NCBI RefSeq assembly: GCF_030317105.1
Contig: NZ_JASZYG010000006.1
Span: 62,001 to 126,000 of the forward strand
Direction: 5' to 3'
DNA: 64,000 nt
DNA from: Variovorax brevis
GTDB taxonomy: Bacteria > Pseudomonadota > Gammaproteobacteria > Burkholderiales > Burkholderiaceae_C
Below are positions 8,885 through 21,676 of this stretch, in pieces. The notes under the pieces are model-generated. The model made no database searches and was not told where the DNA came from. It saw only the letters and a list, made by a program, of their open reading frames with translations. How positions within the stretch are numbered: the first letter of the stretch is position 1; each line of letters begins with the position of its first letter. The position numbers were made by a program, and so were the translations under genes.

Positions 8885-9667
8885 TCATATGTTGAACATC
8901 ATGGCGGTCAGCAGGAAGTCGAGCCCGAGCACCGACAACGACGACATCACCACCGTGCGCGTGGTCGCCCGCGAAACGCCTTCGGGGGTGGGATTGGCCT
9001 CGTAGCCCTGCAGCAAGGCGACGAAGGTGACGGTCAGGCCGAACACCACGCTCTTGATGACGCCGTTGCCCACGTCGCGCCACACATCGACACCGCCCTG
9101 CATCTGACCCCAGAATGCGCCCGGATCGACGCCCAGCATGATGACGCCCACCACGTAGCCGCCCATCACGCCGACCGCGCTGAAAACCGCTGCCAGCAGG
9201 GGCATGGTGATGACGCCGCCCCAGAATCGCGGCGCGAGGATGCGCTCCACCGGATCGACCGCCATCATTTCCATGGCGCTGAGTTGCTCGCCGGCCTTCA
9301 TCAGGCCGATTTCGGCAGTCAGCGAGGTTCCGGCCCGTCCGGCAAACAGCAGCGCGGCGACCACGGGACCCAGTTCGCGGACCAGCGCCAGGGCCACGAG
9401 CAGCCCCAGTGCATCGGCGGAGCCATAGCGCTGCAAGGTGTAGTAGCCCTGCAGTCCGAGCACAAAGCCGACGAACAGGCCCGACACCGCAATGATGGCC
9501 AGCGAGTAGTTGCCCAGGAAATGGATCTGGTCGCGCACCAGCCCAAAGCGACGCAGTGCGCTGGCGCCGCGAAACAGGAGGCGCACGAAAAAGCGCGCGG
9601 CGTGGCCGATGTCCGCCAGCTTCGAGCGCACGGCAAAACCGACGTCCGCGGGATTCCAGAAACTCAT
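8885..9667 (-). CDS. mlaE: Phospholipid ABC transporter permease MlaE
   Basis: A 260-residue inner-membrane permease. It has GLFVGFVLGLQGYYTLQRYG and the family-typical LVRELGPVVAALLFAGRAGTSLTAEIGLMKAGEQLSAMEMM segment, then VMGGYVVGVIMLGVDPGAFW. The ATG at 9665-9667 (MSFWNPADVG) is preferred: the longer open frame to 9787 simply translates the repeat at 9676-9756. It is transcribed after mlaF and before mlaD. Confidence 0.95.
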   Translation of the reverse strand: MSFWNPADVGFAVRSKLADIGHAARFFVRLLFRGASALRRFGLVRDQIHFLGNYSLAIIAVSGLFVGFVLGLQGYYTLQRYGSADALGLLVALALVRELGPVVAALLFAGRAGTSLTAEIGLMKAGEQLSAMEMMAVDPVERILAPRFWGGVITMPLLAAVFSAVGVMGGYVVGVIMLGVDPGAFWGQMQGGVDVWRDVGNGVIKSVVFGLTVTFVALLQGYEANPTPEGVSRATTRTVVMSSLSVLGLDFLLTAMMFNI

Positions 9668-9675
9668 TTGCCAAC

Positions 9676-9756
9676 CCCCACGCTCGGCACTTCGTGTCCG
9701 TCGCTGCCCCCCGAGGGGGCGCGAGCTTGCTTGGGGCGGCCCGGCGCTGCGCTCAT
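9676..9756. repeat. Intergenic C/G-palindrome repeat, copy 3
   Basis: Third copy of the element at 5324-5397 and 5406-5488, same orientation, with CCACGCTCGGCACTTCGTGTCC, C6GAG5, then AGCTTGCTTGGGGCGGCCCGGCGCTGCGCTCAT. As with copy 2, the outer end covers the upstream gene's TGA (mlaF, complement of 9753-9755), and the inner end lies just before the next start (mlaE). Confidence 0.85.
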
Positions 9757-10568
9757 GCCCTGCCCCCGCTCGAATTGCCGAAATCATCCTCGACGCTCAC
9801 GGCGGGATAGTGAAAGCGCACCGGCCCGTCCGGCAGCGCGTTGACGAACTGGTGCACCAGCGGATCGCTGCTTTGCCGCACTTCGCTGGGCGTGCCCTGC
9901 GCCGCGACGGTGCCATTGGCCAGCACCACGACGTGGTCGGCAATGCCGAAGGTCTCTTCCAGATCGTGCGACACCACGATGCTGGTGAGCCCGAGCGTGT
10001 CGTTCAGGCGACGGATCAGCTTGGCGGCCGTTCCCAGCGAGATCGGGTCCAGCCCGGCGAAGGGTTCGTCGTACATCACCAGGTCGGGGTCCAGCGCAAT
10101 GGCGCGGGCCAGCGCCACGCGACGCGCCATGCCGCCGGAGACTTCGCTGGGCATCAGGTCGCGCGCACCGCGCAGGCCGACCGCATCCAGCTTCATGAGG
10201 ACGATGTCGCGCACCAGCGATTCCGGCAAGGGCGTGTGCTCGCGCAGCGGAAATGCCACGTTGTCGAACACGCTCATGTCGGTGAACAGGGCGCCGAACT
10301 GGAACAGCATGCCCATGCGGCGCCGCGCCTTGTAGAGCGCGGTCTGGTCAAGGCTGGGGATGTTCTGGCCGTCGAACAGGACTTCGCCCTGCTGCGGGCG
10401 GATCTGCCCGCCGATGAGGCGCAGCGCCGTCGTCTTGCCGCCACCCGACGCACCCATGATGGCCGTCACGCGCCCCTTGGGCACGGCGAAGGACACCCCG
10501 TCCAGGATGGCGCGCGCGTCATATCCGAACCGGACGTTGCGAAATTCGACGAGTGATGAGGAGGCCAA
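9753..10568 (-). CDS. mlaF: Phospholipid ABC transporter ATPase MlaF
   Basis: ABC ATPase of the MlaFEDB system, about 271 residues. Walker A GASGGGKTT, signature VSGGMARRV, Walker B DPDLVMYDEPFAGLD and the SHDLEETF H-loop are all present. The start is uncertain. An ATG-initiated frame runs to 10664 but crosses a strong terminator-like hairpin at 10582-10620, and its extra residues look non-protein-like. I chose TTG at 10566-10568, just before the first conserved strand (VEFRNVRFGYD), although no clear ribosome binding site precedes it. It is the first gene of the mla run. Confidence 0.92.
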   Translation of the reverse strand: MASSSLVEFRNVRFGYDARAILDGVSFAVPKGRVTAIMGASGGGKTTALRLIGGQIRPQQGEVLFDGQNIPSLDQTALYKARRRMGMLFQFGALFTDMSVFDNVAFPLREHTPLPESLVRDIVLMKLDAVGLRGARDLMPSEVSGGMARRVALARAIALDPDLVMYDEPFAGLDPISLGTAAKLIRRLNDTLGLTSIVVSHDLEETFGIADHVVVLANGTVAAQGTPSEVRQSSDPLVHQFVNALPDGPVRFHYPAVSVEDDFGNSSGGRA

Positions 10569-10581
10569 GGCGTCAATCGAG

Positions 10582-10620
10582 CAAAAAAAGAGCCGGGCCG
10601 CCTCAAAGGGCTCCCGGCTT
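10582..10620 (-). terminator. Rho-independent terminator after gltD
   Basis: On the minus strand a 7-bp perfect stem AGCCGGG/CCCGGCT, with further inner pairing, is followed by seven T residues (A7 at 10583-10589 on the plus strand). It lies about 50 bases after the gltD stop and would end gltBD transcription before mlaF. Confidence 0.8.
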
Positions 10621-10666
10621 GCGGATTCTTGATGATAAATGATGCCAGTTGATGCCGGCATCACGC

Positions 10667-10694
10667 GGTTTCAGCGAGGTAGGTCGCTGAAACC
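10667..10694. repeat. Perfect 11-bp inverted repeat over the gltD stop codon
   Basis: GGTTTCAGCGA at 10667-10677 is the exact reverse complement of TCGCTGAAACC at 10684-10694, with a 6-base loop. The arms overlap the last codons and the TGA (10671-10673) of gltD. There is no T tract, so it is more likely an mRNA 3'-end stabilising hairpin or a protein site than a second terminator. Confidence 0.7.
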
Positions 10695-12149
10695 CATCAG
10701 GAACTCATCGACTGCGCGTGCTGCCTGACGGCCTTCACGGATCGCCCAGACGACCAGCGATTGACCGCGGCGCATGTCGCCAGCCGCGAAAACCTTGCGA
10801 ACGTTCGTTGCGTAGCCGCCCACGAATTCGACCGAGGCTTTGGCATTGCCGCGCGCATCCTTCTCGACGCCGAAGGCATCGAGGATGGAAGCGACCGGGC
10901 TCACGAAGCCCATCGCCAGCAGCACGAGGTCGGCCTTGAGCGTTTGCTCGGAGCCCGCCACTTCGACCATCTTGCCGTCCTTCCACTCGACGCGAACCGT
11001 CTTGAGGCCGGTGATCTTGCCCTTTTCGCCGATGAACTCTTTGGTGGAGATGGCGAATTCGCGCTCGCAGCCCTCTTCATGGCTGGAGCTGGTGCGCAGC
11101 TTGATCGGCCAGTAGGGCCAAGTCAGCGGACGGTTTTCTTCTTCCGGGGGCTGCGGCATCACCTCGAACTGGGTGACGCTGGCGGCGCCGTGGCGGTTGC
11201 TCGTGCCGACGCAGTCGGAACCCGTGTCGCCGCCACCGATGACGATGACGTGCTTGCCGTCGGCGCGGATCTGGCCCTTGACCTTGTCGCCGGCATTGAT
11301 CTTGTTCTGCAGCGGCAGGAACTCCATCGCGAAATGGATGCCGTCGAGGTCGCGGCCCGGCACCGGCAAATCGCGCGATTGCTCGGCGCCGCCCGTCAGC
11401 ACGACGGCGTCGAAATCCTTGTCGAGTTGCTCGGGCGTGACGACTTCCTTGGCCCAGTTCGTGACCTTGGAGCCCTTGCCCAGCGCATCCTTGGCGGCGC
11501 CGACGACCACGCCGGTGCGAAAGACGACGCCTTCGGCCTTCATCTGCTCGACGCGGCGGTCGATGTGCGACTTCTCCATCTTGAAGTCGGGAATGCCGTA
11601 GCGCAGCAGGCCGCCGATGCGGTCGTTCTTTTCGAACAGCGTCACGTCATGGCCGACACGCGCGAGTTGCTGCGCCGCGGCCATGCCGGCCGGGCCCGAA
11701 CCCACCACGGCGACCTTCTTGCCCGTCTTGTGGCGAGCTGGACGCGCGCCCACCCAGCCCTCTTGCCAAGCGCGGTTGATGATGGCGTGCTCGATCGACT
11801 TGATGCCGACCGGGTCGTCGTTCACATTGAGCACGCAGGCAGCCTCGCAGGGCGCCGGGCAGATGCGGCCGGTGAATTCCGGGAAGTTGTTGGTCGAGTC
11901 GAGCACCGCAAAAGCGCTCTGCCAGTCGTTGCGGTAAACGAGGTCGTTGAAGTCCGGAATGATGTTGTTGACCGGGCAGCCGCTGTTGCAGAACGGCGTG
12001 CCGCAGTCCATGCAACGCGCGCCCTGGATCTTGGCCTGCGTGGCGTCGAGGCTGACAACAAATTCCTTGTAATGCTTGAGACGCTCCTCGACGGGCTTGT
12101 AGCCCTCTTCGATGCGCTCGTGTTCCATGAAGCCGGTGATTTTTCCCAT
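10671..12149 (-). CDS. gltD: Glutamate synthase [NADPH] small subunit
   Basis: A 492-residue FAD/NADPH-binding subunit that feeds electrons to GltB for conversion of 2-oxoglutarate and glutamine to two glutamates. The N-terminal iron-sulfur cysteines are visible as CMDCGTPFCNSGCPVNN and CPAPCEAACVLN. The FAD motif is VVGSGPAGMAAAQQLA and the NADPH motif GGGDTGSDC. The end carries AAGDMRRGQSLVVWAIREGR. It lies 35 bases after gltB in the same operon. Confidence 0.98.
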   Translation of the reverse strand: MGKITGFMEHERIEEGYKPVEERLKHYKEFVVSLDATQAKIQGARCMDCGTPFCNSGCPVNNIIPDFNDLVYRNDWQSAFAVLDSTNNFPEFTGRICPAPCEAACVLNVNDDPVGIKSIEHAIINRAWQEGWVGARPARHKTGKKVAVVGSGPAGMAAAQQLARVGHDVTLFEKNDRIGGLLRYGIPDFKMEKSHIDRRVEQMKAEGVVFRTGVVVGAAKDALGKGSKVTNWAKEVVTPEQLDKDFDAVVLTGGAEQSRDLPVPGRDLDGIHFAMEFLPLQNKINAGDKVKGQIRADGKHVIVIGGGDTGSDCVGTSNRHGAASVTQFEVMPQPPEEENRPLTWPYWPIKLRTSSSHEEGCEREFAISTKEFIGEKGKITGLKTVRVEWKDGKMVEVAGSEQTLKADLVLLAMGFVSPVASILDAFGVEKDARGNAKASVEFVGGYATNVRKVFAAGDMRRGQSLVVWAIREGRQAARAVDEFLMGFSDLPR

Positions 12150-12184
12150 CGTGCTGTCCTCTGTTCTTTTTTATGTGCCGCCGA

Positions 12185-16924
<4,740 letters not shown>

Positions 16925-16959
16925 GGCGCACTCCTTAAGGTTTTTCTCGCGGGAAGCGA

Positions 16960-16988
16960 AGGATATTGCGTTGCACAAACAATGCCAA
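16960..16988 (-). promoter_or_regulatory. Candidate sigma70 promoter for gltBD
   Basis: On the minus strand TTGGCA (complement of 16983-16988) is followed after 17 bases by TATCCT (complement of 16960-16965). This would place the start of transcription near 16953, with a leader of about 29 bases carrying the AAGGAG of gltB. Found by eye only. Confidence 0.5.
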
Positions 16989-16995
16989 ATGCTTT

Positions 16996-17058
16996 ATTTA
17001 GGGTCAGATTCCAATTAAATTCCAACTGTTAAAGTCGGACATTAAATGGGGACACATC
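16996..17058. repeat. AT-rich RAYT-associated-like motifs
   Basis: Between gltB and the transposase gene lie ATTTAGGGTCAGATTCC (16996-17012), a partial echo AATTAAATTCC, and ATTAAATGGGGACACATC (17041-17058). Motifs of the GGGTCAG/GGGGACA type are often seen beside Y1/REP-associated transposases. The stretch is much more AT-rich than its surroundings. Function is inferred from position only. Confidence 0.45.
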
Positions 17059-17108
17059 AAAATCAATAGCGCTGAGGCCGCGTCATAGCTCGCTCACTGG
17101 CGCTTTTC

Positions 17109-17804
17109 TCAGCTCTTTTCGACGCTCGGACGACGTCCCGGGCGGTTCTTCACTAGCCGGCGGTTTGTAGTTTTTTGTAGCAAATCGACAAATTCACTGT
17201 CGCCGGCGGCCCATCCACGCAAGGTGGATTCGGTCAAAAGGTTCGTATCGGCTTGCGAAACTCCGGCACGCACCAACTCGGCGTAGGCGGCCTCCCGCGC
17301 AAAGGGCGTGTTGCCCAAGGTCCAATAAAGCGGGTGTGGCGTGATCATCTTGTCCGAACGCAAGCCTGCATAGTGGCCATAGCTGGACCACGGGTAGTCG
17401 CGCGCCTCGGCGACCATGCCTGCACGCACCGGATTGAGGTCGATGTAGGCCATGCAGGCCAGGAAATAGCGATCGGTCTGGATCAGCGTGGACCGGTAGC
17501 GCCCTTCCCAGAGCGTTCCGCTGCGGCCGTGCCGGTCGTTGAAATAGCGCACATAGCGACGCCCGACGGCTTGCATCCATTGCGGCAGACCGTCGCTGGT
17601 GGACGGCGTCGCCAGCAGATGAAAGTGGTTGTCCATGAGCACGTAGGCATGCACCGCCACGCCCAGCCGCGCCGCGTGTTCGCCGATCAGGCCCAGCAGA
17701 ATTTCCCGGTCGGCGCGGTCCACGACGATGAACTGGCGGTTGTTGCCGCGCTGGATCACGTGGTGCGGCTGATCCGCCAAGGCCAAGCGGGGAAGTCGGG
17801 CCAT
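17109..17804 (-). CDS. REP-associated tyrosine transposase (RAYT, Y1/HUH family)
   Basis: A 231-residue single-strand HUH nuclease related to IS200/IS605 TnpA. The order of motifs is PHHVIQRGNNRQ at the N terminus, the HUH pair in MDNHFHLL (His60, His62), GTLWEGRYRSTLI, and MAYIDLNPVRAGMV with the presumed catalytic Tyr120. Such proteins act on short palindromic REP repeats rather than on their own ends. The ATG at 17802-17804 was chosen because it sits one base past the methyltransferase stop; a longer frame to 17849 overlaps that gene. It appears intact. Confidence 0.9.
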   Translation of the reverse strand: MARLPRLALADQPHHVIQRGNNRQFIVVDRADREILLGLIGEHAARLGVAVHAYVLMDNHFHLLATPSTSDGLPQWMQAVGRRYVRYFNDRHGRSGTLWEGRYRSTLIQTDRYFLACMAYIDLNPVRAGMVAEARDYPWSSYGHYAGLRSDKMITPHPLYWTLGNTPFAREAAYAELVRAGVSQADTNLLTESTLRGWAAGDSEFVDLLQKTTNRRLVKNRPGRRPSVEKS

Positions 17805-17805
17805 G

Positions 17806-18678
17806 TCAGGCGATGCGAAAGCGGGACTCAGAGAGGGATTGAAGGCCAAACTGCTCGAGCAATCCGGTCAGCCGTGTGGCCGCGCTCGCCTTCTTGTGAC
17901 CCGTGTGGCGCGCGATGATGAGTTCGTTCTTCATGCTGTGCTCCCACCCCACGAGCTCCGTGACGGTGACCTGGTAGCCGTTCGCTTCCAGGTACAGGCA
18001 ACGCAGCACGTTCGTGATCTGGCTTCCGATTTCGCGCGTGTGGAGCGGGTGGCGCCAGAGTTCCGCCAGCGGCGTGCGCGACAACGCCAGCGCCTTCGAT
18101 TCGCGCAGGCAGGCGGCGATTTCCGCTTGGCAGCAGGGCACGAGCACCATGAAACGCGCACGCTTGGCAAGCCCGAATGCGATGGCATCATCGGTGGCGG
18201 TGTCGCATGCGTGCAGCGCCGTGACAACGTCAATCTGCGCAGGCAACTCAGAAGAATCCGTCGCCTGCGCCACGCTCAGGTTGAGAAAGGACATGCGGTC
18301 GAAGCCCAGCTTGCCGGCCAGCTCCCGCGATCGCTCGACCAGTTCGGCGCGCGTTTCGATGCCGAAGACATGCCCTCCCCCGCGCGCACGGAAGAAGAGG
18401 TCGTAGATGATGAAACCCAGGTACGACTTGCCCGCGCCATGGTCCGCGAGGGTGGCGTTGGCGCCCTGTTCCGGCAACTCCAGCAGAAGCTTTTCGATGA
18501 ACTGGAACAGGTGATAGACCTGCTTGAGCTTGCGCCGGGAATCCTGGTTGAGTCGCCCTTCCCGCGTGAGGATGTGCAGTTCCTTGAGCAGCCCGATCGA
18601 CTGCCCCGGCCGCAGTTCCTGCAACACTTCGGCCTGGGCCTTGTCGGCCCGGGACGTTTTCAGCGTCGCCTGGCTCAT
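17806..18678 (-). CDS. Class I SAM-dependent methyltransferase
   Basis: A 290-residue protein with a methyltransferase core. The motif ADHGAGKSYLGF (motif I position), then VFGIETRAELVERSR, then DVVTALHACDTATDDAIAFGLA resemble the Methyltransf_32 group (relatives of GSTCD), in which ALHACD is typical. VPCCQAEI follows. The substrate is unknown; some relatives are annotated as RNA methyltransferases. The ATG overlaps the stop of the DUF1415 gene by 4 bases, so they are translated together. Confidence 0.88.
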   Translation of the reverse strand: MSQATLKTSRADKAQAEVLQELRPGQSIGLLKELHILTREGRLNQDSRRKLKQVYHLFQFIEKLLLELPEQGANATLADHGAGKSYLGFIIYDLFFRARGGGHVFGIETRAELVERSRELAGKLGFDRMSFLNLSVAQATDSSELPAQIDVVTALHACDTATDDAIAFGLAKRARFMVLVPCCQAEIAACLRESKALALSRTPLAELWRHPLHTREIGSQITNVLRCLYLEANGYQVTVTELVGWEHSMKNELIIARHTGHKKASAATRLTGLLEQFGLQSLSESRFRIA

Positions 18679-19259
18679 TGCACCGCTCCGTGCGGGCCGA
18701 CGTCGAGTGCCGCCCAGCCGGCCGCACCGAGCGCCGTTAGAGTCTCGATGTTGCGCTCGAAGATCGCTTCCGCCTCCGGAAAGGCGTCCACGGCGCGGCT
18801 CACGCTGTCTTCACGCAGCAGATGAAGCGTGGGGTATGGCGATCGGTTGGTCGCATTGCCGATGTCGTCCGCCTCGCTGCCGGCAAACTGGAAGGCAGGA
18901 TGAAAGCTTGCGAGTTGCAGCACGCCCTCGTAGCCTGCGCGTCCCAGGCGCCGCTCGGCACGCGCCACGAAGTCGTTGAAATCGAGAAAGTCGGACAAGG
19001 TATGGGGCGCAATCAAAAGTGTGGTGTCGCGAACGGCCGCGTCATGGGCCACCAGTTCGGCGGCTTCAAACAGCAACGCGTCCAGCAAGGAGGCGTCGTC
19101 ATCCGACTGGTAGACGGCATAGTGGATCTGGTGTTTGACGTGCACAGCCTTTGCAAAGGGACAAAGGTTCAGCCCGATCACGGCTTTTTCAAGCCAGCGC
19201 AGGGTATCGGCTTTGACGTGGTCGGCGATCTCGGCGGCACGTGACGTAGTTGCGTCCAT
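18675..19259 (-). CDS. DUF1415 family protein
   Basis: A 194-residue cytoplasmic protein of unknown function. The N-terminal TLRWLEKAVIGLNLCPFAKAV segment with one conserved cysteine, the DFLDFNDFVARAERRL middle and NRSPYPTLHLLRE near the end are typical of DUF1415. I chose the ATG at 19257-19259, 9 bases after GAGGGTG, over an in-frame TTG two codons upstream that overlaps the MFS stop. It is coupled to the methyltransferase downstream. Confidence 0.9.
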   Translation of the reverse strand: MDATTSRAAEIADHVKADTLRWLEKAVIGLNLCPFAKAVHVKHQIHYAVYQSDDDASLLDALLFEAAELVAHDAAVRDTTLLIAPHTLSDFLDFNDFVARAERRLGRAGYEGVLQLASFHPAFQFAGSEADDIGNATNRSPYPTLHLLREDSVSRAVDAFPEAEAIFERNIETLTALGAAGWAALDVGPHGAVQ

Positions 19260-19261
19260 TT

Positions 19262-20530
19262 TCAATCACCCTCGCGCTTCGAAACGAAAGCTGCCAACTG
19301 CGACGCGGCCAGCATGCCGATCAACGAGCATGCCACCGTACCGACCCACGTCCATTGCCAACCACCGACCTGATGTGCAAGCCACGCCACGGCCGGCGGC
19401 GCGATGAACTGGCCGAACGACGACGCCTGCTGCATCAAGCCCACCGTGGTCGACACCGTGGCCGTCGACGGCGCAATCCGCACGGCGAGCATGAACAGCG
19501 TGGCCGGAACCATGCCTCCGCCCAGCGAAAAGAGGCACACCGCAGCGTAGCGCAGAGCCGGCGGCAAGCCCAGCGCATCGGCGCCAAGCCCCCACTGCGC
19601 GAAAGCGGCGAAGCTGCCACACGCCATCGCGGCAAAGCCCCAACGCAGCAAGCGTCCCGGCGCGACGCCGCGCTGCAGCAGATGACCTCCGGCGATATTG
19701 CCGACGATGTTCGTGGCCGCCGCGGCAGAGGTCAACACGGCGGTCCACGTCGCGGCAATGCCCGCGTCCGCGTAGATCGAGGGAAGAAAGCCGATGACGG
19801 CCATCCATTGCGAGGAGTACACCGCGAAGGCCAGCGCGAGCATCTGCGGTCCGCGCGCGCCGACTGTCTGGCGCAGGCGCTGCGACCATGCGGCATCATG
19901 CGACCGGGCACCGCCGCGTCGTGCGTCCGGCGGGACCACTGACGCCACCCACAGCGCCGCCGCCCCCGACACGGCCGACAGCGCCCACCACCATCCCTCC
20001 CAGCCGCTTCGAGCGATGAGCGCGGGGCCCACGAGGAGCCCAAGCGCCACACCGAGTGGCATGTACGCACCCCACATCCCCATGGCTGATTTTTCCGCTC
20101 TGGGGGACTCCAACGCGCGGATGAGTCCCGGCCCCGGCATCACGGCCATGAGGAAACCCACGCCTTCGAGTGCGCGCAGCATCAGGAGAAGGGAGACGGC
20201 ATGGGCACCCTCGCCCACGAAGCCGCCGAGCGCGCTCGCCGCCGTCACGATGGCCAAGCCCGCCAGCATGCTGCGCCGCAGTCCCACGGCATCCGCCACA
20301 AGCCCCGCCAGCAGCCCCAGCGTCATGCCCGCGAACTGAACCAGCGACAGGAGGAAGCCTGCTTCGACCAAACCGATGCCCAGGGCGCTCCTCAACGCAG
20401 GCAGCGCCGGCGGCAACTTGCCGATGTGGAGCGCCGCGCTGACGCCCGCCACGACGACGGCCAGTGCAGCAACCGGCACCACGCCTGTGCTGCGCACGCT
20501 GGAGGGCGACCGCGTGTTCACGCGGTCCAC
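19262..20530 (-). CDS. MFS transporter (CynX/NimT-like)
   Basis: A 422-residue inner-membrane major facilitator with about 12 hydrophobic segments in two halves. The first half contains GLVADAVGLRRSMLAGLAIV, fitting the loop 2-3 motif. The general shape resembles CynX/NimT-type permeases, but the substrate cannot be inferred. The start is GTG (complement of 20528-20530), within the last codons of dgt, a 13-base overlap. The frame ends two bases before the DUF1415 start. Confidence 0.88.
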   Translation of the reverse strand: MDRVNTRSPSSVRSTGVVPVAALAVVVAGVSAALHIGKLPPALPALRSALGIGLVEAGFLLSLVQFAGMTLGLLAGLVADAVGLRRSMLAGLAIVTAASALGGFVGEGAHAVSLLLMLRALEGVGFLMAVMPGPGLIRALESPRAEKSAMGMWGAYMPLGVALGLLVGPALIARSGWEGWWWALSAVSGAAALWVASVVPPDARRGGARSHDAAWSQRLRQTVGARGPQMLALAFAVYSSQWMAVIGFLPSIYADAGIAATWTAVLTSAAAATNIVGNIAGGHLLQRGVAPGRLLRWGFAAMACGSFAAFAQWGLGADALGLPPALRYAAVCLFSLGGGMVPATLFMLAVRIAPSTATVSTTVGLMQQASSFGQFIAPPAVAWLAHQVGGWQWTWVGTVACSLIGMLAASQLAAFVSKREGD

Positions 20531-21648
20531 GCCCGCCCCGTCAAGCGTTCGTGCTCGCGCATCGCGAAGCGGTCGGTCATGCCCGCGATGTAGTCGGCGA
20601 CGGCGCGATGGCCATCCTGACGTTGCGCGAAGGACTCCGGCATTTCGCAGGGCCGGTCGATATAGGCGTCGAACAACTCGCGCACCACGTCCTGCGCCTG
20701 CGTGGTGGTTCTCATGACACGCGAATGCCGGTACAGGTTTGCATACAGAAAGCGCTTGAGTTCAACGGATTGGGCGCGCATCGCGTCGCTGAACAGGACC
20801 AGCGCCGGCGAGCGGCGTACGGCATCCGCGTCCGCGGGCGCCGCCTCTTCGATCGCGGCACGCGTGGCGTCGATCACGTCGTAGACCTGCGCGCTCAGCA
20901 TTCGCCGAATGGTTTCGTAGAGCAGGCGCCGACCGGCAAGCGCCGGGTATTCCGCCGTGGCTTCCTGCCGATAGCGCTCGAACAGCTCGATCTCCGCCAG
21001 TTGCCCGATGTCGATCAGGCCAGAGCGAACGCCATCGTCGATGTCGTGTGCGTTGTAGGCGATCTCGTCCGCCAGATTGCACAACTGCGCTTCCAGGCTG
21101 GGCTGGGTGCGGTCGATGAAACGTCGCGCAACGCCATTGGGCTCCAGTGCCTCGATGCGTTCGGCATTGGCACGCGAGCAGTGCTTGAGGATGCCCTCGC
21201 GTGTTTCAAAGCTGAGGTTGAGGCCGTCGTATTGCGGATAGCGGTGCTCGAGCTCATCGACGACGCGCAAGCTCTGCAAGTTGTGTTCAAAGCCGCCGTG
21301 CTCACGCATGCATTCGTTGAGCGCGTCCTGCCCCGCGTGTCCGAACGGCGTGTGGCCGAGGTCGTGCGCCAGGGCAATGGCTTCGACCAGGTCTTCGTTC
21401 AGGCGCAGCGCCCGCGAGATGGAGCGGCCCAGTTGTGCGACTTCGAGCGAATGCGTCATCCGCGTGCGGAACAGGTCGCCTTCGTGGTTCAGGAAAACCT
21501 GCGTCTTGTAGACCAGCCGCCTGAATGCCGTGGAATGAACGATGCGGTCGCGATCGCGCTGGAAGTCATCGCGCGTCGGCGCGGGTGGCTCCGCAAAGCG
21601 CCTTCCTCGGGAGGCGAACGGATGGGCTGCGCAGGGAGCGAGGCTCAT
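20518..21648 (-). CDS. dgt: Deoxyguanosinetriphosphate triphosphohydrolase-like protein
   Basis: A 376-residue HD-domain dNTP triphosphohydrolase. Key metal-site motifs are FRTRMTHSLEVAQLGRSI, AIALAHDLGHTPFGHAGQDAL and LCNLADEIAYNAHDIDDGVR. The length matches the shorter deoxyguanosinetriphosphate triphosphohydrolase-like proteins, not E. coli Dgt (about 505). The ATG at 21646-21648 was chosen; a longer frame into aroB has no homology-like content. It lies 28 bases after aroB. Confidence 0.95.
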   Translation of the reverse strand: MSLAPCAAHPFASRGRRFAEPPAPTRDDFQRDRDRIVHSTAFRRLVYKTQVFLNHEGDLFRTRMTHSLEVAQLGRSISRALRLNEDLVEAIALAHDLGHTPFGHAGQDALNECMREHGGFEHNLQSLRVVDELEHRYPQYDGLNLSFETREGILKHCSRANAERIEALEPNGVARRFIDRTQPSLEAQLCNLADEIAYNAHDIDDGVRSGLIDIGQLAEIELFERYRQEATAEYPALAGRRLLYETIRRMLSAQVYDVIDATRAAIEEAAPADADAVRRSPALVLFSDAMRAQSVELKRFLYANLYRHSRVMRTTTQAQDVVRELFDAYIDRPCEMPESFAQRQDGHRAVADYIAGMTDRFAMREHERLTGRAWTA

Positions 21649-21676
21649 GTCGCAGCAGCCGAAGCGCAAGGCCGTT

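Noticed and set aside
9668..9787. N-terminal extension of MlaE
   Set aside because: Encoded by repeat copy 3 and by the end of mlaF in another frame.
10569..10664. ATG start of mlaF at 10664
   Set aside because: The added codons read through a terminator hairpin and do not look like ABC ATPase sequence; kept only as a less likely alternative.
20518..21648. dgt as a phage-defence dGTPase
   Set aside because: The gene sits in a conserved aroK-aroB-dgt housekeeping run; no defence neighbours are present.
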